From positions 1 through 64,000 of the forward strand of contig NZ_JAOQJP010000012.1 of the NCBI RefSeq assembly GCF_025567305.1: a stretch of 64,000 nt of DNA. Direction: 5' to 3'. Source of the DNA: Lentihominibacter butyricus. GTDB taxonomy: Bacteria > Bacillota > Clostridia > Peptostreptococcales > Anaerovoracaceae. Made by a program: the position numbers and the translations under genes. This document shows, piece after piece, positions 25,947-33,923 of the stretch. Below the pieces are notes generated by a model that was not told where the DNA came from, did no database searches, and saw only the letters and a program-made list of their open reading frames with translations. The stretch's first letter is position 1, and the number at the start of each line of letters is the position of its first letter.

Positions 25947-26651
25947 TTACTCTCCAAAATCTATTGTCTCGTATTCATGGTGCAGCAGATCTATGGTGAG
26001 CATCCTGCTTATAAGGCTTCCTTCTCTGGCCAGAAGCAGCTTCACCGTCTCTGCGACCTCGATGGCCGAGACCACTGCCGGTGTGAAATACGGATTTCCC
26101 GTCAGAACTTCCTCGCCTTTCTCCTCTTCACCTTCATATACTGCAGCCAGAGTCCGGTCACCCGGCATCACCACTGATACCTGCCCGTTCCAGCCTGCTA
26201 TCGCACCGTGAACAAGGGGTATGTTTTCCGCTTCACACGCTCGCTCGAGGATCTTTCTCGAGGATATGTTATCCAGTGCATCGACCACTGCGTCAAAACC
26301 GCGGATCAGCTCTGCAGCGTTGCTTTCATCTATGAATGCATATACCGGCTCTATCCTGACCTCTGAATTTATCAGCTTCATCTGGAGAGCCGCCTCCTCA
26401 GCCTTGCTCCTGCCGAGATTGCATTCGTTTGAAAGTACCTGCCTGTTCAGATTTGTCTCGTCGAACACATCTCCGTCTATCGCTCTGACAGTACCGACAC
26501 CGATCCTTACAAGACCTTCGATCACACCGCCGCCAAGGCCTCCGCATCCTGCGACGCATACCTTTTTCGCACGAAGCAGTTTATTTTCTTCAGGCGTTAT
26601 GGTCATGCTGTTGCGCTCATAACGCCTCTGCAATTTCTTTTCTTCTATCAT
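25947..26651 (-). CDS. ThiF/MoeB/HesA-family adenylyltransferase
   Basis: The family adenylates the C-terminal glycine of small sulphur-carrier proteins. The nucleotide-binding GCGGLGGGV (about residues 34-42), IDGDVFDETNLNRQ and DALDN are visible. It lacks the paired CxxC zinc motif of classical MoeB. It lies 13 bases after the MoaD-like carrier gene, its likely substrate, so it probably activates that carrier for pterin dithiolene synthesis. Confidence 0.9.
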   Translation of the reverse strand: MIEEKKLQRRYERNSMTITPEENKLLRAKKVCVAGCGGLGGGVIEGLVRIGVGTVRAIDGDVFDETNLNRQVLSNECNLGRSKAEEAALQMKLINSEVRIEPVYAFIDESNAAELIRGFDAVVDALDNISSRKILERACEAENIPLVHGAIAGWNGQVSVVMPGDRTLAAVYEGEEEKGEEVLTGNPYFTPAVVSAIEVAETVKLLLAREGSLISRMLTIDLLHHEYETIDFGE

Positions 26652-26664
26652 AATCCTTCACCTG

Positions 26665-26904
26665 TCAGCCTCCGGACACCTTTGAAAATGCTTTCAGCAG
26701 ATCTCCGTCATGAAGCTCGTCGTAGATCATCACTCTCTTGCTGTTGATCGAAACGAAACCGAAATTTTTTATCTCCCTGTAATTGAGACCTGCTATCTGC
26801 AGTGCCTCGTCGCAAGTGCAGCCTTCCGGCACTTCATACACTCGCTCCTTGTCTTCTCCGAAATACTTTTTTAAGGTACCCCTGAGAGTTATCGTGACTT
26901 TCAT
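26665..26904 (-). CDS. MoaD/ThiS-like sulphur carrier protein
   Basis: The 79-residue beta-grasp protein ends in the diagnostic Gly-Gly (SGG at the C-terminus), which is adenylated and thiocarboxylated by the neighbouring ThiF-type enzyme. Sequence features include VTITLRGTLKKYF and GDLLKAFSKVSGG. AAAGGAGGAG precedes its ATG. No MoaE, MoaA or MoaC gene is in the window, so its exact carrier role is inferred from family and neighbours; AOR-linked MoaD-like proteins are known. Confidence 0.88.
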   Translation of the reverse strand: MKVTITLRGTLKKYFGEDKERVYEVPEGCTCDEALQIAGLNYREIKNFGFVSINSKRVMIYDELHDGDLLKAFSKVSGG

Positions 26905-26914
26905 AAACTCCTCC

Positions 26915-27118
26915 TTTCATATATTTGTCGGCGTCAGCCGACATAAAGGTTACGCCCCTTTGGTGTTTCATATATTTGTCGATCGGAGATCGACATCAGG
27001 TTACACCCTTGCGGTGTTTCATATATTTGTCGATCGGAGATCGACATCAGGTTACACCCCTGCGGTGTTTCATATATTTGTCGGCGTCAGCCGACATAAA
27101 GGTTATACCCTTGCGGTA
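26915..27118 (-). repeat. Four tandem 51-bp units, each with two hairpins
   Basis: Exact 51-bp units start at 26915, 26966, 27017 and 27068. Each holds a larger hairpin (GTCGGC-TGAC-GCCGAC in units 1 and 4; GTCGATC-TCC-GATCGAC in units 2 and 3) and a smaller one (ACACC/GGTGT, changed to ATACC/GGTAT in unit 4). Changed arms keep pairing, apart from one mismatch in unit 1. They lie between the AOR terminator and the moaD-like gene, where they would form that gene's 5' leader. Confidence 0.85.
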
Positions 27119-27123
27119 TTTCT

Positions 27124-27129
27124 ATTGTA
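27124..27129 (-). promoter_or_regulatory. Candidate -10 box for the moaD-like operon
   Basis: TACAAT on the minus strand (27124-27129) lies just before the hairpin array, downstream of the AOR terminator. The -35 match is weak. If used, the leader would contain all four 51-bp units. Confidence 0.35.
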
Positions 27130-27154
27130 CCATGGATCCGTATTTTTAAATACA

Positions 27155-27190
27155 CCAAAACCGGCAAGCACCGATATACCTGCCGGCTTT
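27155..27190 (-). terminator. Terminator of the AOR operon
   Basis: CCGGCA pairs with TGCCGG across a 14-base loop, and TTTT follows on the minus strand (27157-27160). It lies about 55 bases after the AOR stop codon. Confidence 0.75.
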
Positions 27191-27242
27191 GTTTCATTCA
27201 GTGATACTCCTTGACACTCCCGGAATACACGCCGCCTGCGCT

Positions 27243-29015
27243 TTACAGTATCGACTGTATGAGCTCCTCAGGCATCGTGCCGTCTTTGTTCCAGCCCATG
27301 ACTTCATAATACTGATCCAGCATATCTTCGAACGCCTCCTGCGGTATTTTCTGTCCCGCAGCCGGACCTTCTCCGCCGAGAGCCTCTCTGATGACACGTT
27401 TAGGCACAGTGTCATCGGCTCTGTTGAAGCCCTCTCTCTGGTTGAACGCTCTGCCTATGTTGAGCACACGTCTTCCGACCTCACCCATCTCTTCAGGCGT
27501 CCATTCCTCACCTGTGATCATTGTCAGCATCTCAGCCATGATCTCGTAAGTGATCGTTCCCCAGAAGTCGCAGATGCACAGTGAGAATTTCACTGCATTG
27601 AATTCACCAAGCTCGTAGACCATCTGTCCTTTTCCCTCTGAAGTATATGGAGGCATTGCAGCAGCAAATACTTCCACGTTAGGCGCATATGCTCTCATGT
27701 GACAGGCACCTCTGTCTGATACTGCGTATGCAAGCGACATCCCCCATGAGCCGCGCGGCTCGTACTGAGGATATTCTAGTCCTTTTACCTGCATCGCGAA
27801 GTCCGTGCCGCCGTATTTCTCGGAGCAGTACTTAGTTCCCCTGCAAAGGTCTGCACCTACGCCTTCCTGTCTTGCTATGAGCTCGACCATCTCTATCATC
27901 TTTTCGGCTTCTCCGAACCTGATGCCGAAATCGTATATGCCCTTTTCAGTCATTTCCATGGCCCATACTATCGTATCTCCTGTACTTATTGTATCGAGTC
28001 CCATGTTGTCGCACACTTCATTGAATTTGACGATATGTTCAGGATCTGTTATCCCTGCATTCGGCCCTGCCACTGCGATAGTCTCGTATTCCGGACCTTC
28101 GCATATAGCATTCCCTATCTTGAGGAAGTTACCGCATCCGAGTCCGCAGCTGCCGCAGCCTCTCTTGCCCTCTCTGTACTGCATCAGCACATCGCCGTTG
28201 TACTTTTCCCATTCAGGATCATTGGCGCTTGAGAAGTTCTTGTACGGTACGATGCCTCCATCTCCGCAGGCCTCCAGGAATGCAGTTGTTCCCGCATCAT
28301 ACACGAAAGTATTATCTTCCTGCAGAACGTCTTCGTGAAGTATCTCGAGTATCCTGTCGGTAGTCTTCTCTATATTCGCTACTTTGACGCCCTTTGTTCC
28401 CTTTATCAGGATCGCTTTCATTTTCTTGGAACCCATTACTGCACCTATGCCGCCTCTTCCTGCCTGCCTGTAGTAATCGGAGTTGATGCACGCCATATTG
28501 CTCAGCTTCTCGCCTGCAGGTCCTATCGACATTATACTGTATTCTATACCGTATTTTTCGGCAAGTATCGCCTCAGCTTCATGCGAGCCAATTCCCCACA
28601 GATCTCCTGCATCCAGGAATTCGACCTTGTCATCTTCTATCACGACATAGCACGGTTCCTCCGATATGCCCTCGAAGATTATCATATCGTACCCTGCGAA
28701 TTTTATCCTGATCCCGGCATGGCCGCCTATCGAGCAGTCGTTCATCGTGCCGGTCGCCGGCGACTTTGCCGCTACCGACAGCTTGCCTGAGCACGGTACG
28801 GGAGTTCCCGTAAGCGGGCCTGTCGTGAGGAACAGCTTGTTCTTTTCACCCAGAGCATCGATACCCGGCTCCAGCTCTTCATACATATATCTTATGGCAA
28901 GGCCCTTCGAGCCTATGTATTTCCTCGCAAAGTCCATTCTGAGAGGCTCTGTGGAGGCCGTTTTTTCTTTTAAGTTTATTCTCAGCACATTGTTCTGATA
29001 TCCAAGCATAGTCAT
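27243..29015 (-). CDS. aor: Tungsten aldehyde:ferredoxin oxidoreductase
   Basis: AOR oxidises aldehydes to acids, or reduces acids, with ferredoxin, using a tungsten bis-pterin and a 4Fe-4S cluster in the cytoplasm. The 590-residue protein has the N-terminal AOR domain (about 5-210, CSIGGHAGIRIKFAGYD), the cluster cysteines GCGSCGLGCGN near 300 and a late cysteine in CDFWGT. ATG 29015 with AGGAGG upstream is chosen over an earlier in-frame ATG. It follows its ferredoxin by 19 bases. Downstream genes build its cofactor and upstream genes import tungstate. Confidence 0.95.
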   Translation of the reverse strand: MTMLGYQNNVLRINLKEKTASTEPLRMDFARKYIGSKGLAIRYMYEELEPGIDALGEKNKLFLTTGPLTGTPVPCSGKLSVAAKSPATGTMNDCSIGGHAGIRIKFAGYDMIIFEGISEEPCYVVIEDDKVEFLDAGDLWGIGSHEAEAILAEKYGIEYSIMSIGPAGEKLSNMACINSDYYRQAGRGGIGAVMGSKKMKAILIKGTKGVKVANIEKTTDRILEILHEDVLQEDNTFVYDAGTTAFLEACGDGGIVPYKNFSSANDPEWEKYNGDVLMQYREGKRGCGSCGLGCGNFLKIGNAICEGPEYETIAVAGPNAGITDPEHIVKFNEVCDNMGLDTISTGDTIVWAMEMTEKGIYDFGIRFGEAEKMIEMVELIARQEGVGADLCRGTKYCSEKYGGTDFAMQVKGLEYPQYEPRGSWGMSLAYAVSDRGACHMRAYAPNVEVFAAAMPPYTSEGKGQMVYELGEFNAVKFSLCICDFWGTITYEIMAEMLTMITGEEWTPEEMGEVGRRVLNIGRAFNQREGFNRADDTVPKRVIREALGGEGPAAGQKIPQEAFEDMLDQYYEVMGWNKDGTMPEELIQSIL

Positions 29016-29034
29016 CTTTTTATACCTCCTAAGC

Positions 29035-29421
29035 CTATTCAAAAGTCAGCGCGTTCTGCGGACATGTCTTCACACAGTTCGGATCGCCCTTGCATGTATC
29101 ACATATATACGCCTTGTCGTCTCTTATCCTTACGACTTTCTTAGGACATTTTTCTGCGCATATGCCGCAGCCTGTGCACTTGTCGAAATCTACACTGATA
29201 TATTCGCCCTTGGTTATTGCGCCTGTCGGACAGTTCTTCGCACATATGCCGCAGAGTATGCAGAAATGGTCCGCATATTTCAACGCACCTTTATCGTAAT
29301 ATGTCTCTATGGCTATCCTCGCTTTCGAAGGTATGTATTCGCCCTCCTTATAGGCGGAACAGACCTGCGCACACAGCTGACAGCCTATGCATTTAACTTT
29401 ATCGAACTTAAGTCTTTTCAT
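29035..29421 (-). CDS. 4Fe-4S ferredoxin partner of AOR
   Basis: The 128-residue protein has four cysteine-rich cluster motifs (CIGCQLCAQVC, CILCGICAKNCP, CTGCGICAEKCP and CDTCKGDPNCVKTCP), so it could carry up to four 4Fe-4S clusters. It immediately precedes aor and shares its promoter and riboswitch, which makes it the probable electron carrier or small subunit. GAAGGAG lies before its ATG. Confidence 0.92.
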   Translation of the reverse strand: MKRLKFDKVKCIGCQLCAQVCSAYKEGEYIPSKARIAIETYYDKGALKYADHFCILCGICAKNCPTGAITKGEYISVDFDKCTGCGICAEKCPKKVVRIRDDKAYICDTCKGDPNCVKTCPQNALTFE

Positions 29422-29481
29422 TTTTTACTCCTTCCTGACTCCCAAACAACAACATATGATCCGGAGTTCTGATATCAGGCA

Positions 29482-29640
29482 TAAAAAAAGTGCATCAGAA
29501 ACCCGTCGGAAAAATACTTTTCCTCAAATGAAAGGTTCTCCTTTGCACAATGGCAGGCCGCAAAATCGCTCTCACGACCCTGACGTTCCAGCCGGCAGCT
29601 TGTGTCTGGCGGGAATCGGAGCAGTATTCGTATCTATATC
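29482..29640 (-). promoter_or_regulatory. Molybdenum/tungsten-cofactor riboswitch candidate before the AOR genes
   Basis: Between a consensus promoter and the ferredoxin gene the minus strand carries CTCCG (29617-29621), TGCCGGCTGGAACGTCAGGG, a short stem TCG..CGA, then GGCCTGCCATTGTGCAAAGG and the closing GGAG (29538-29541). CTCC/GGAG would pair as the outer stem. These elements and the gene context fit the Moco RNA motif (P3 present). A GTGCA/TGCAC pairing directly before seven U residues (29483-29489) may form the expression platform. Identification is from memory of the motif. Confidence 0.65.
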
Positions 29641-29643
29641 GGA

Positions 29644-29673
29644 ATTATAACGCATTTTCTGAAAACATGTCAA
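29644..29673 (-). promoter_or_regulatory. Consensus promoter of the AOR operon
   Basis: TTGACA (29668-29673), an 18-bp spacer and TATAAT (29644-29649) on the minus strand form a full sigma-70 promoter. It lies in front of the riboswitch candidate. Confidence 0.85.
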
Positions 29674-29704
29674 TGATATTTATTTGCTGTATAAAAACAA
29701 CTGT

Positions 29705-30409
29705 TTATACCAGGATCTCACCTTCAACAAATCTGCGAGTCTTATCATCTGATGGATTTTTAAGCATACTCATACACTCTCCGCTCTCTATCACATTCCC
29801 GGCATACATCATTATCACTCTGTCGCACATCCGGGCCGCCTGGGCAAGGTTATGTGTTACTATAACAACAGTTGTATCCTCCTTTGCACGTGTAGAATCC
29901 AGCATATTTTCTATTTCTGATGTCGTATACGGGTCTATGTTGGCAGTCGGTTCATCCAGAAGAAGCATCTTCGGCCTGAATGATAATGCTCTTGCAAGTG
30001 CGACTTTCTGCTTTTCACCGCCGGAAAGCTTCCAGGCATGCTGCTTCCTCAGCTTCTCAAGTCCCAGCTCCGCAAGAAGGAATTCCGCTCTTTTTTCACG
30101 CTCCCGTTTATCGACGCCTCGTATTTTCAAAGGGTATATTATATTTTTTTCTACAGTAGTCGATATCATATACGGAGCCTGGAAAACCATACTTACATCA
30201 TTCTGTGGAAAAGCAATACTGCCGTCATAATAAACAGTTCCTGATGTTTGCGGCAGTATACCGGCTATCACAGAAAGCAGCGTACTTTTTCCCGCCCCGT
30301 TAGGTCCTATGATCGCAGTACTCCTGCCATGCATTATCTCTCCGTATCCTGTATCCAGAACGACTTTATCTCCAAATTCTTTTTTTAAGGAATCAAAAAC
30401 CACATGCAT
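29705..30409 (-). CDS. tupC: Tungstate ABC transporter ATP-binding protein
   Basis: TupC powers tungstate import. It has Walker A GPNGAGKSTL (residues 35-44), the signature LSGGEKQKVALARAL and Walker B MLLLDEPT. The length of 234 is normal. It starts 5 bases after tupB ends. The Tup rather than Mod assignment rests on the binding protein TupA in the same operon. Confidence 0.92.
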   Translation of the reverse strand: MHVVFDSLKKEFGDKVVLDTGYGEIMHGRSTAIIGPNGAGKSTLLSVIAGILPQTSGTVYYDGSIAFPQNDVSMVFQAPYMISTTVEKNIIYPLKIRGVDKREREKRAEFLLAELGLEKLRKQHAWKLSGGEKQKVALARALSFRPKMLLLDEPTANIDPYTTSEIENMLDSTRAKEDTTVVIVTHNLAQAARMCDRVIMMYAGNVIESGECMSMLKNPSDDKTRRFVEGEILV

Positions 30410-30414
30410 TTATG

Positions 30415-31110
30415 TCACCTGCTCTCCCGTTCCTGAAAATGATACAGCAGTGCATTTATTATAAAAGAAATCGTCAGCAGTATCATTCCAACGGCTATCG
30501 CTCTGTCATAATTCCCCATGCCTTTAAGCTCTGAAATATATGTAGTCATAACACGCGTCTTGCCCTTTATATTCCCTCCGACGATCATCACTGCTCCGAC
30601 CTCGGAGATCGCTCTTCCGAACCCTGTAACAACTGCGGTCGTTATTCCTACACGCATTTCATAAATCAAAAGCTTCAGGCGCTGCACTTTTCCGGCGCCA
30701 AGTGTTTTTCCCAGAGAATCAACTATCTGCGCCTTTTCTTTCACCATATTATATGTAAGCCCCGTTATAATAGGCACAACGAGACAGATCTGCGCTATTA
30801 TCATCGCCGGAACAGTATAATTCAGCTGCAGACTGCCTAATGGTCCTCTTCTCATAAGTATCAGAAAAACCGTAAGTCCCGCTATAACGGGAGGCAGGCT
30901 CATAAATGTATATATGAGCCTGACTATTATCCCTTTTGCTTTGAAATCATATGTCCCTATCAGTATACCCGCAGGGATCCCAGCTACAGCGGCTATGATC
31001 ACTGACGAAAATGAAACGTAAAGCGATAATCCTACTATTTCAAATATCTCAGAATCTGCAGAAAAAATCAGCCGTACCGCTTCTGCTATTCCCTGTCCAA
31101 TAGTATCCAT
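30415..31110 (-). CDS. tupB: Tungstate ABC transporter permease
   Basis: The 231-residue membrane protein has about five to six hydrophobic segments and the ABC-permease EAA-type loop (GFGRAISEVGAVMIVGG, about 165-181). It forms the channel for tungstate with TupC and TupA. It lies 17 bases after tupA. Confidence 0.9.
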   Translation of the reverse strand: MDTIGQGIAEAVRLIFSADSEIFEIVGLSLYVSFSSVIIAAVAGIPAGILIGTYDFKAKGIIVRLIYTFMSLPPVIAGLTVFLILMRRGPLGSLQLNYTVPAMIIAQICLVVPIITGLTYNMVKEKAQIVDSLGKTLGAGKVQRLKLLIYEMRVGITTAVVTGFGRAISEVGAVMIVGGNIKGKTRVMTTYISELKGMGNYDRAIAVGMILLTISFIINALLYHFQERESR

Positions 31111-31127
31111 ATTTCAAACCTTTTCTG

Positions 31128-31994
31128 CTATTTAGCGTTCGGCACGAACAGCGCCTGTCCATATTCTTCAACACCGTATTCACCGATCAGCTTCTGTGTT
31201 TCCTTTGAAACGATCCATTTCTGGAATGCCTTTGCTCCATCATGATTGATGTTTTCGTTTTTATCAGGGTTCACACATATAACTCCATACTGGTTGTTCA
31301 GCACCCCGCTTGGATCCTTTTCGCATACGATCTTGAGTGCAGTGTCTCCGCCTACATTGAGCCATGTAGCTCTGTCTGAAAGTGTATATCCTGCTTTTTC
31401 ATCTGTCATAGTGATGACATCGCCCATTCCTGCTGCAGCCTCAACATACCAGTCACCTGACGGCGTCAGACCTGCTTTCTCCCAGATGGATAATTCTTTT
31501 TTATGTGTTCCTGATTCATCAGCTCTTGATACAAATGTCTGCTGCTGTTCCATTATAGCTGTAAATGCTGCAACAGCGTCATCTTTTGCATTTTCACCGA
31601 TAGCTGCAGGATCTGCTTCCGGACCTACAACAACAAAGTCATTGTACATTACGTCCATTCTTCCGTCCTCATCTGCATGTCCGCCTTCTACATACTCTTT
31701 TTCAGCAGCCGGCGAGTGCACCAGCAGCACATCTGCCTCTCCGTTTTCTCCCATCGTCATCGCCTCTCCGGAACCCACAGAGACAACGTCTACAGAGTAA
31801 CCTGATTCCTCCTCGAATACAGGCAGGATCTCATCCAGAAGACCGCTGTCTTTAGTGCTGGTAGTAGTCGCAAGGATTATAGTTCCCTTGCTCTCTGCTT
31901 CATCCTTCTTGTCACTTCCGCATCCTGCCAGTATCGCTGTCATGGACAGTGCCACTGCAAGAACAAGAAATACTGATAAAATTCTCTTTTTCAT
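31128..31994 (-). CDS. tupA: Tungstate-binding lipoprotein TupA
   Basis: The extracellular receptor for tungstate. A lipoprotein signal peptide ends in the lipobox ILAGC (about residue 25), to be cleaved by LspA. The mature part opens with IILATTTSTKDSGLLDEIL, in which TTTS is the oxyanion-binding signature of TupA proteins, distinct from ModA. Further motifs include DVLLVHSP and SRADESGTHKKE. It is the first gene of tupABC and is preceded by a riboswitch-like leader with a terminator. Confidence 0.95.
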   Translation of the reverse strand: MKKRILSVFLVLAVALSMTAILAGCGSDKKDEAESKGTIILATTTSTKDSGLLDEILPVFEEESGYSVDVVSVGSGEAMTMGENGEADVLLVHSPAAEKEYVEGGHADEDGRMDVMYNDFVVVGPEADPAAIGENAKDDAVAAFTAIMEQQQTFVSRADESGTHKKELSIWEKAGLTPSGDWYVEAAAGMGDVITMTDEKAGYTLSDRATWLNVGGDTALKIVCEKDPSGVLNNQYGVICVNPDKNENINHDGAKAFQKWIVSKETQKLIGEYGVEEYGQALFVPNAK

Positions 31995-32143
31995 ACTTAC
32001 CTCCGTTTTATGAATAAATAATATCTGATAAACAGCAGCTGCTGTTTATATCAACATACTTACTACATAAATCCCACAAAAAAAGGAACATATGTAATAC
32101 AACGTAATGCAGCACTTTTATCTGCCTGCAGAACATCCAGAAT

Positions 32144-32305
32144 AAAAAAAGAATTTTCCGGAATGAAAATTCTTTTTTTTATTATCTTTACATCATTCCT
32201 TTCCATAATGGGAGGCCTGCACGTTTCCATACAAACCCATCGATAAGCACTCCATAGCATTTATACAAGCCTTAGAAACACTTATTCGGAATTATTCATT
32301 TGTCA
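32144..32305 (-). promoter_or_regulatory. Tungsten-cofactor (Tuco-like) riboswitch candidate with intrinsic terminator before tupA
   Basis: On the minus strand GATGGG and CCCATT frame a segment with TATGGAAACGTGCAGG and GGCCTCCCATTATGGAAAGG; the last matches the AOR leader (GGCCTGCCATTGTGCAAAGG) at 17 of 20 bases. No P3 stem is present between the two blocks, as described for the tungsten-cofactor class. A strong terminator follows (AGAATTTTC/GAAAATTCT, 32144-32180, then seven U). GGAATGA at the aptamer end can pair with TCATTCC in the terminator loop, a possible antiterminator. Assignment is inferred. Confidence 0.6.
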
Positions 32306-32317
32306 AATTCTGTTTAT

Positions 32318-32346
32318 ATAATACCATAACGTTGTTCAAACAACAA
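32318..32346 (-). promoter_or_regulatory. Promoter of tupABC
   Basis: TTGTTG (32341-32346), 17-bp spacer and TATTAT (32318-32323) on the minus strand place the start about 10 bases before the riboswitch candidate. The short inverted repeat TTGTT/AACAA overlaps the -35 region. Confidence 0.65.
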
Positions 32347-32430
32347 GTGTTTTATCACAGTACGATCGTGTCGATTTTACCGTATTATCCTGTGTTCTCC
32401 GGCACTCGTCGTCATTCTGCCGCCCGAAAA

Positions 32431-33786
32431 TCAGAACTTCTGCTGTCCGAAAAACGCTTCTGCGGACTGCGGGAACAGTATATATGCCAGCAGTATCTCT
32501 TCTGTCGGCGCCTTGTCTCCGAGCTCCTTCTTCTTGTTGAAGAATTCCGGTGCAAGTAGATCTGCCGGCCTGCAGTCGATAGGCTCCTCTCCGTCAAGCA
32601 CTTTTTTCTGTATCGCCTTGTTGAACGGTCTTATCGTCCTGCCGTACTCGCCCTTGAGGATGGCTTTCGTCTGCTTGCTGACCATCTTGTAGCGTTCGCC
32701 TGTCATGATGTTGAACACTGCCTGTGTTCCAACGATCTGCGATGACGGCGTCACGAGAGGCGGTTCACCGAGATCTTCACGCACTTTAGGTATTTCTTTG
32801 AGCACGTCCGAAAATCTGTCTTCCATGTTCTGATCCTTCATCTGCACGTACAGGTTCGAGAGCATGCCCCCGGGAACCTGATATCTGAGCGTTTCCGTAT
32901 CGACGTCCATCATCTTGATGTCGATCATGCCCTTCTGTTCGGCATGTCTGCGGAACTCTCTGAAGTATTCGGTCGCTTTGATCATAGCCTTTTCGTTGAG
33001 CTCGACGTTCCTGCCTGCCATTTCCAGCGTCTTGAACATAACTTCCGTCGCAGGCTGGCTCGTACCCATCGCCAGCGGTGAAAGCGCTGTGTCTATGCCG
33101 TCGCATCCGGCATCTATGGCCTTGAGATAGGTCATCGGAGCCACTCCGCTGGTGCAGTGCGAATGCAGCTGTATAGGCACATCGACGGTCTTCTTGAGCA
33201 TCTTTATCAGCTTCTCTGCATCATAAGGCATAAGCAGCCCTGCCATGTCCTTGATGCATATCGAATCTGCGCCCATTTCCTCGAAATCCTTCGCGAGCTT
33301 CTTCCAGTATTTCAATGTATATTTTTTACCGACAGTATATGACATCGCCATCTGCACGTGCGCGCCTTCCTGTTTCGCGGCATTGACTGATCTCTCGAGA
33401 TTCCTCGTATCGTTGAATGCATCGAATATACGGAAAATGTCTATGCCGTTGTCCACGGATTTTCGTATGAATGCGTCCACGACATCGTCCGGATAATGAT
33501 TGTAGCCGAGCAGGTTCTGCCCTCTGAGGAGCATCTGCAGCTTCGTCTTGCGGAATCTCCTGCGCAGCAGCCTGAGTCTCTCCCACGGATCTTCGTTGAG
33601 ATATCTCATGCACACGTCAAAGGTCGCGCCGCCCCAGCACTCGACCGAGTCGTATCCGATCTCGTCCAGCACTGATGCTATCGGCAGCATATCAGAGGTC
33701 CTCATCCTTGTCGCCATCAGCGACTGATGCGCGTCTCGAAGGATCGTCTCTGTGAATTTCACTTTCCCTTTATTCATAAAAATCAT
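32431..33786 (-). CDS. Carboxyltransferase subunit (oxaloacetate decarboxylase alpha / pyruvate carboxylase B type)
   Basis: The protein (451 residues) is a PYC/OADA-type TIM-barrel carboxyltransferase: TETILRDAHQSLMATRMR near the start, the metal-binding LHSHCTSGVAP and the catalytic CIKDMAGLL. Such subunits transfer CO2 between biotin and pyruvate/oxaloacetate or methylmalonyl-CoA. It lacks the C-terminal biotinyl domain, so a separate biotin protein is needed, and none is nearby. GGGAG lies before ATG 33786. It is monocistronic. Confidence 0.9.
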   Translation of the reverse strand: MIFMNKGKVKFTETILRDAHQSLMATRMRTSDMLPIASVLDEIGYDSVECWGGATFDVCMRYLNEDPWERLRLLRRRFRKTKLQMLLRGQNLLGYNHYPDDVVDAFIRKSVDNGIDIFRIFDAFNDTRNLERSVNAAKQEGAHVQMAMSYTVGKKYTLKYWKKLAKDFEEMGADSICIKDMAGLLMPYDAEKLIKMLKKTVDVPIQLHSHCTSGVAPMTYLKAIDAGCDGIDTALSPLAMGTSQPATEVMFKTLEMAGRNVELNEKAMIKATEYFREFRRHAEQKGMIDIKMMDVDTETLRYQVPGGMLSNLYVQMKDQNMEDRFSDVLKEIPKVREDLGEPPLVTPSSQIVGTQAVFNIMTGERYKMVSKQTKAILKGEYGRTIRPFNKAIQKKVLDGEEPIDCRPADLLAPEFFNKKKELGDKAPTEEILLAYILFPQSAEAFFGQQKF

Positions 33787-33923
33787 ATGATTTCTCCCTT
33801 TTAGCCAGTTAGTAGATTATGCTCATTTTTGATCCAGCTTAGACCAGTTTACTAAATTTTACCCATATTTGCAACTTACATTGTTAAACATATGTCAGGT
33901 TTTTGCATGTATTTTTGTGCGTG

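Noticed and set aside
26783..27214. Plus-strand open frame with four 17-residue repeats
   Set aside because: The periodicity follows from the 51-bp hairpin units (a multiple of three). It overlaps the moaD-like gene on the other strand and lacks a ribosome binding site.
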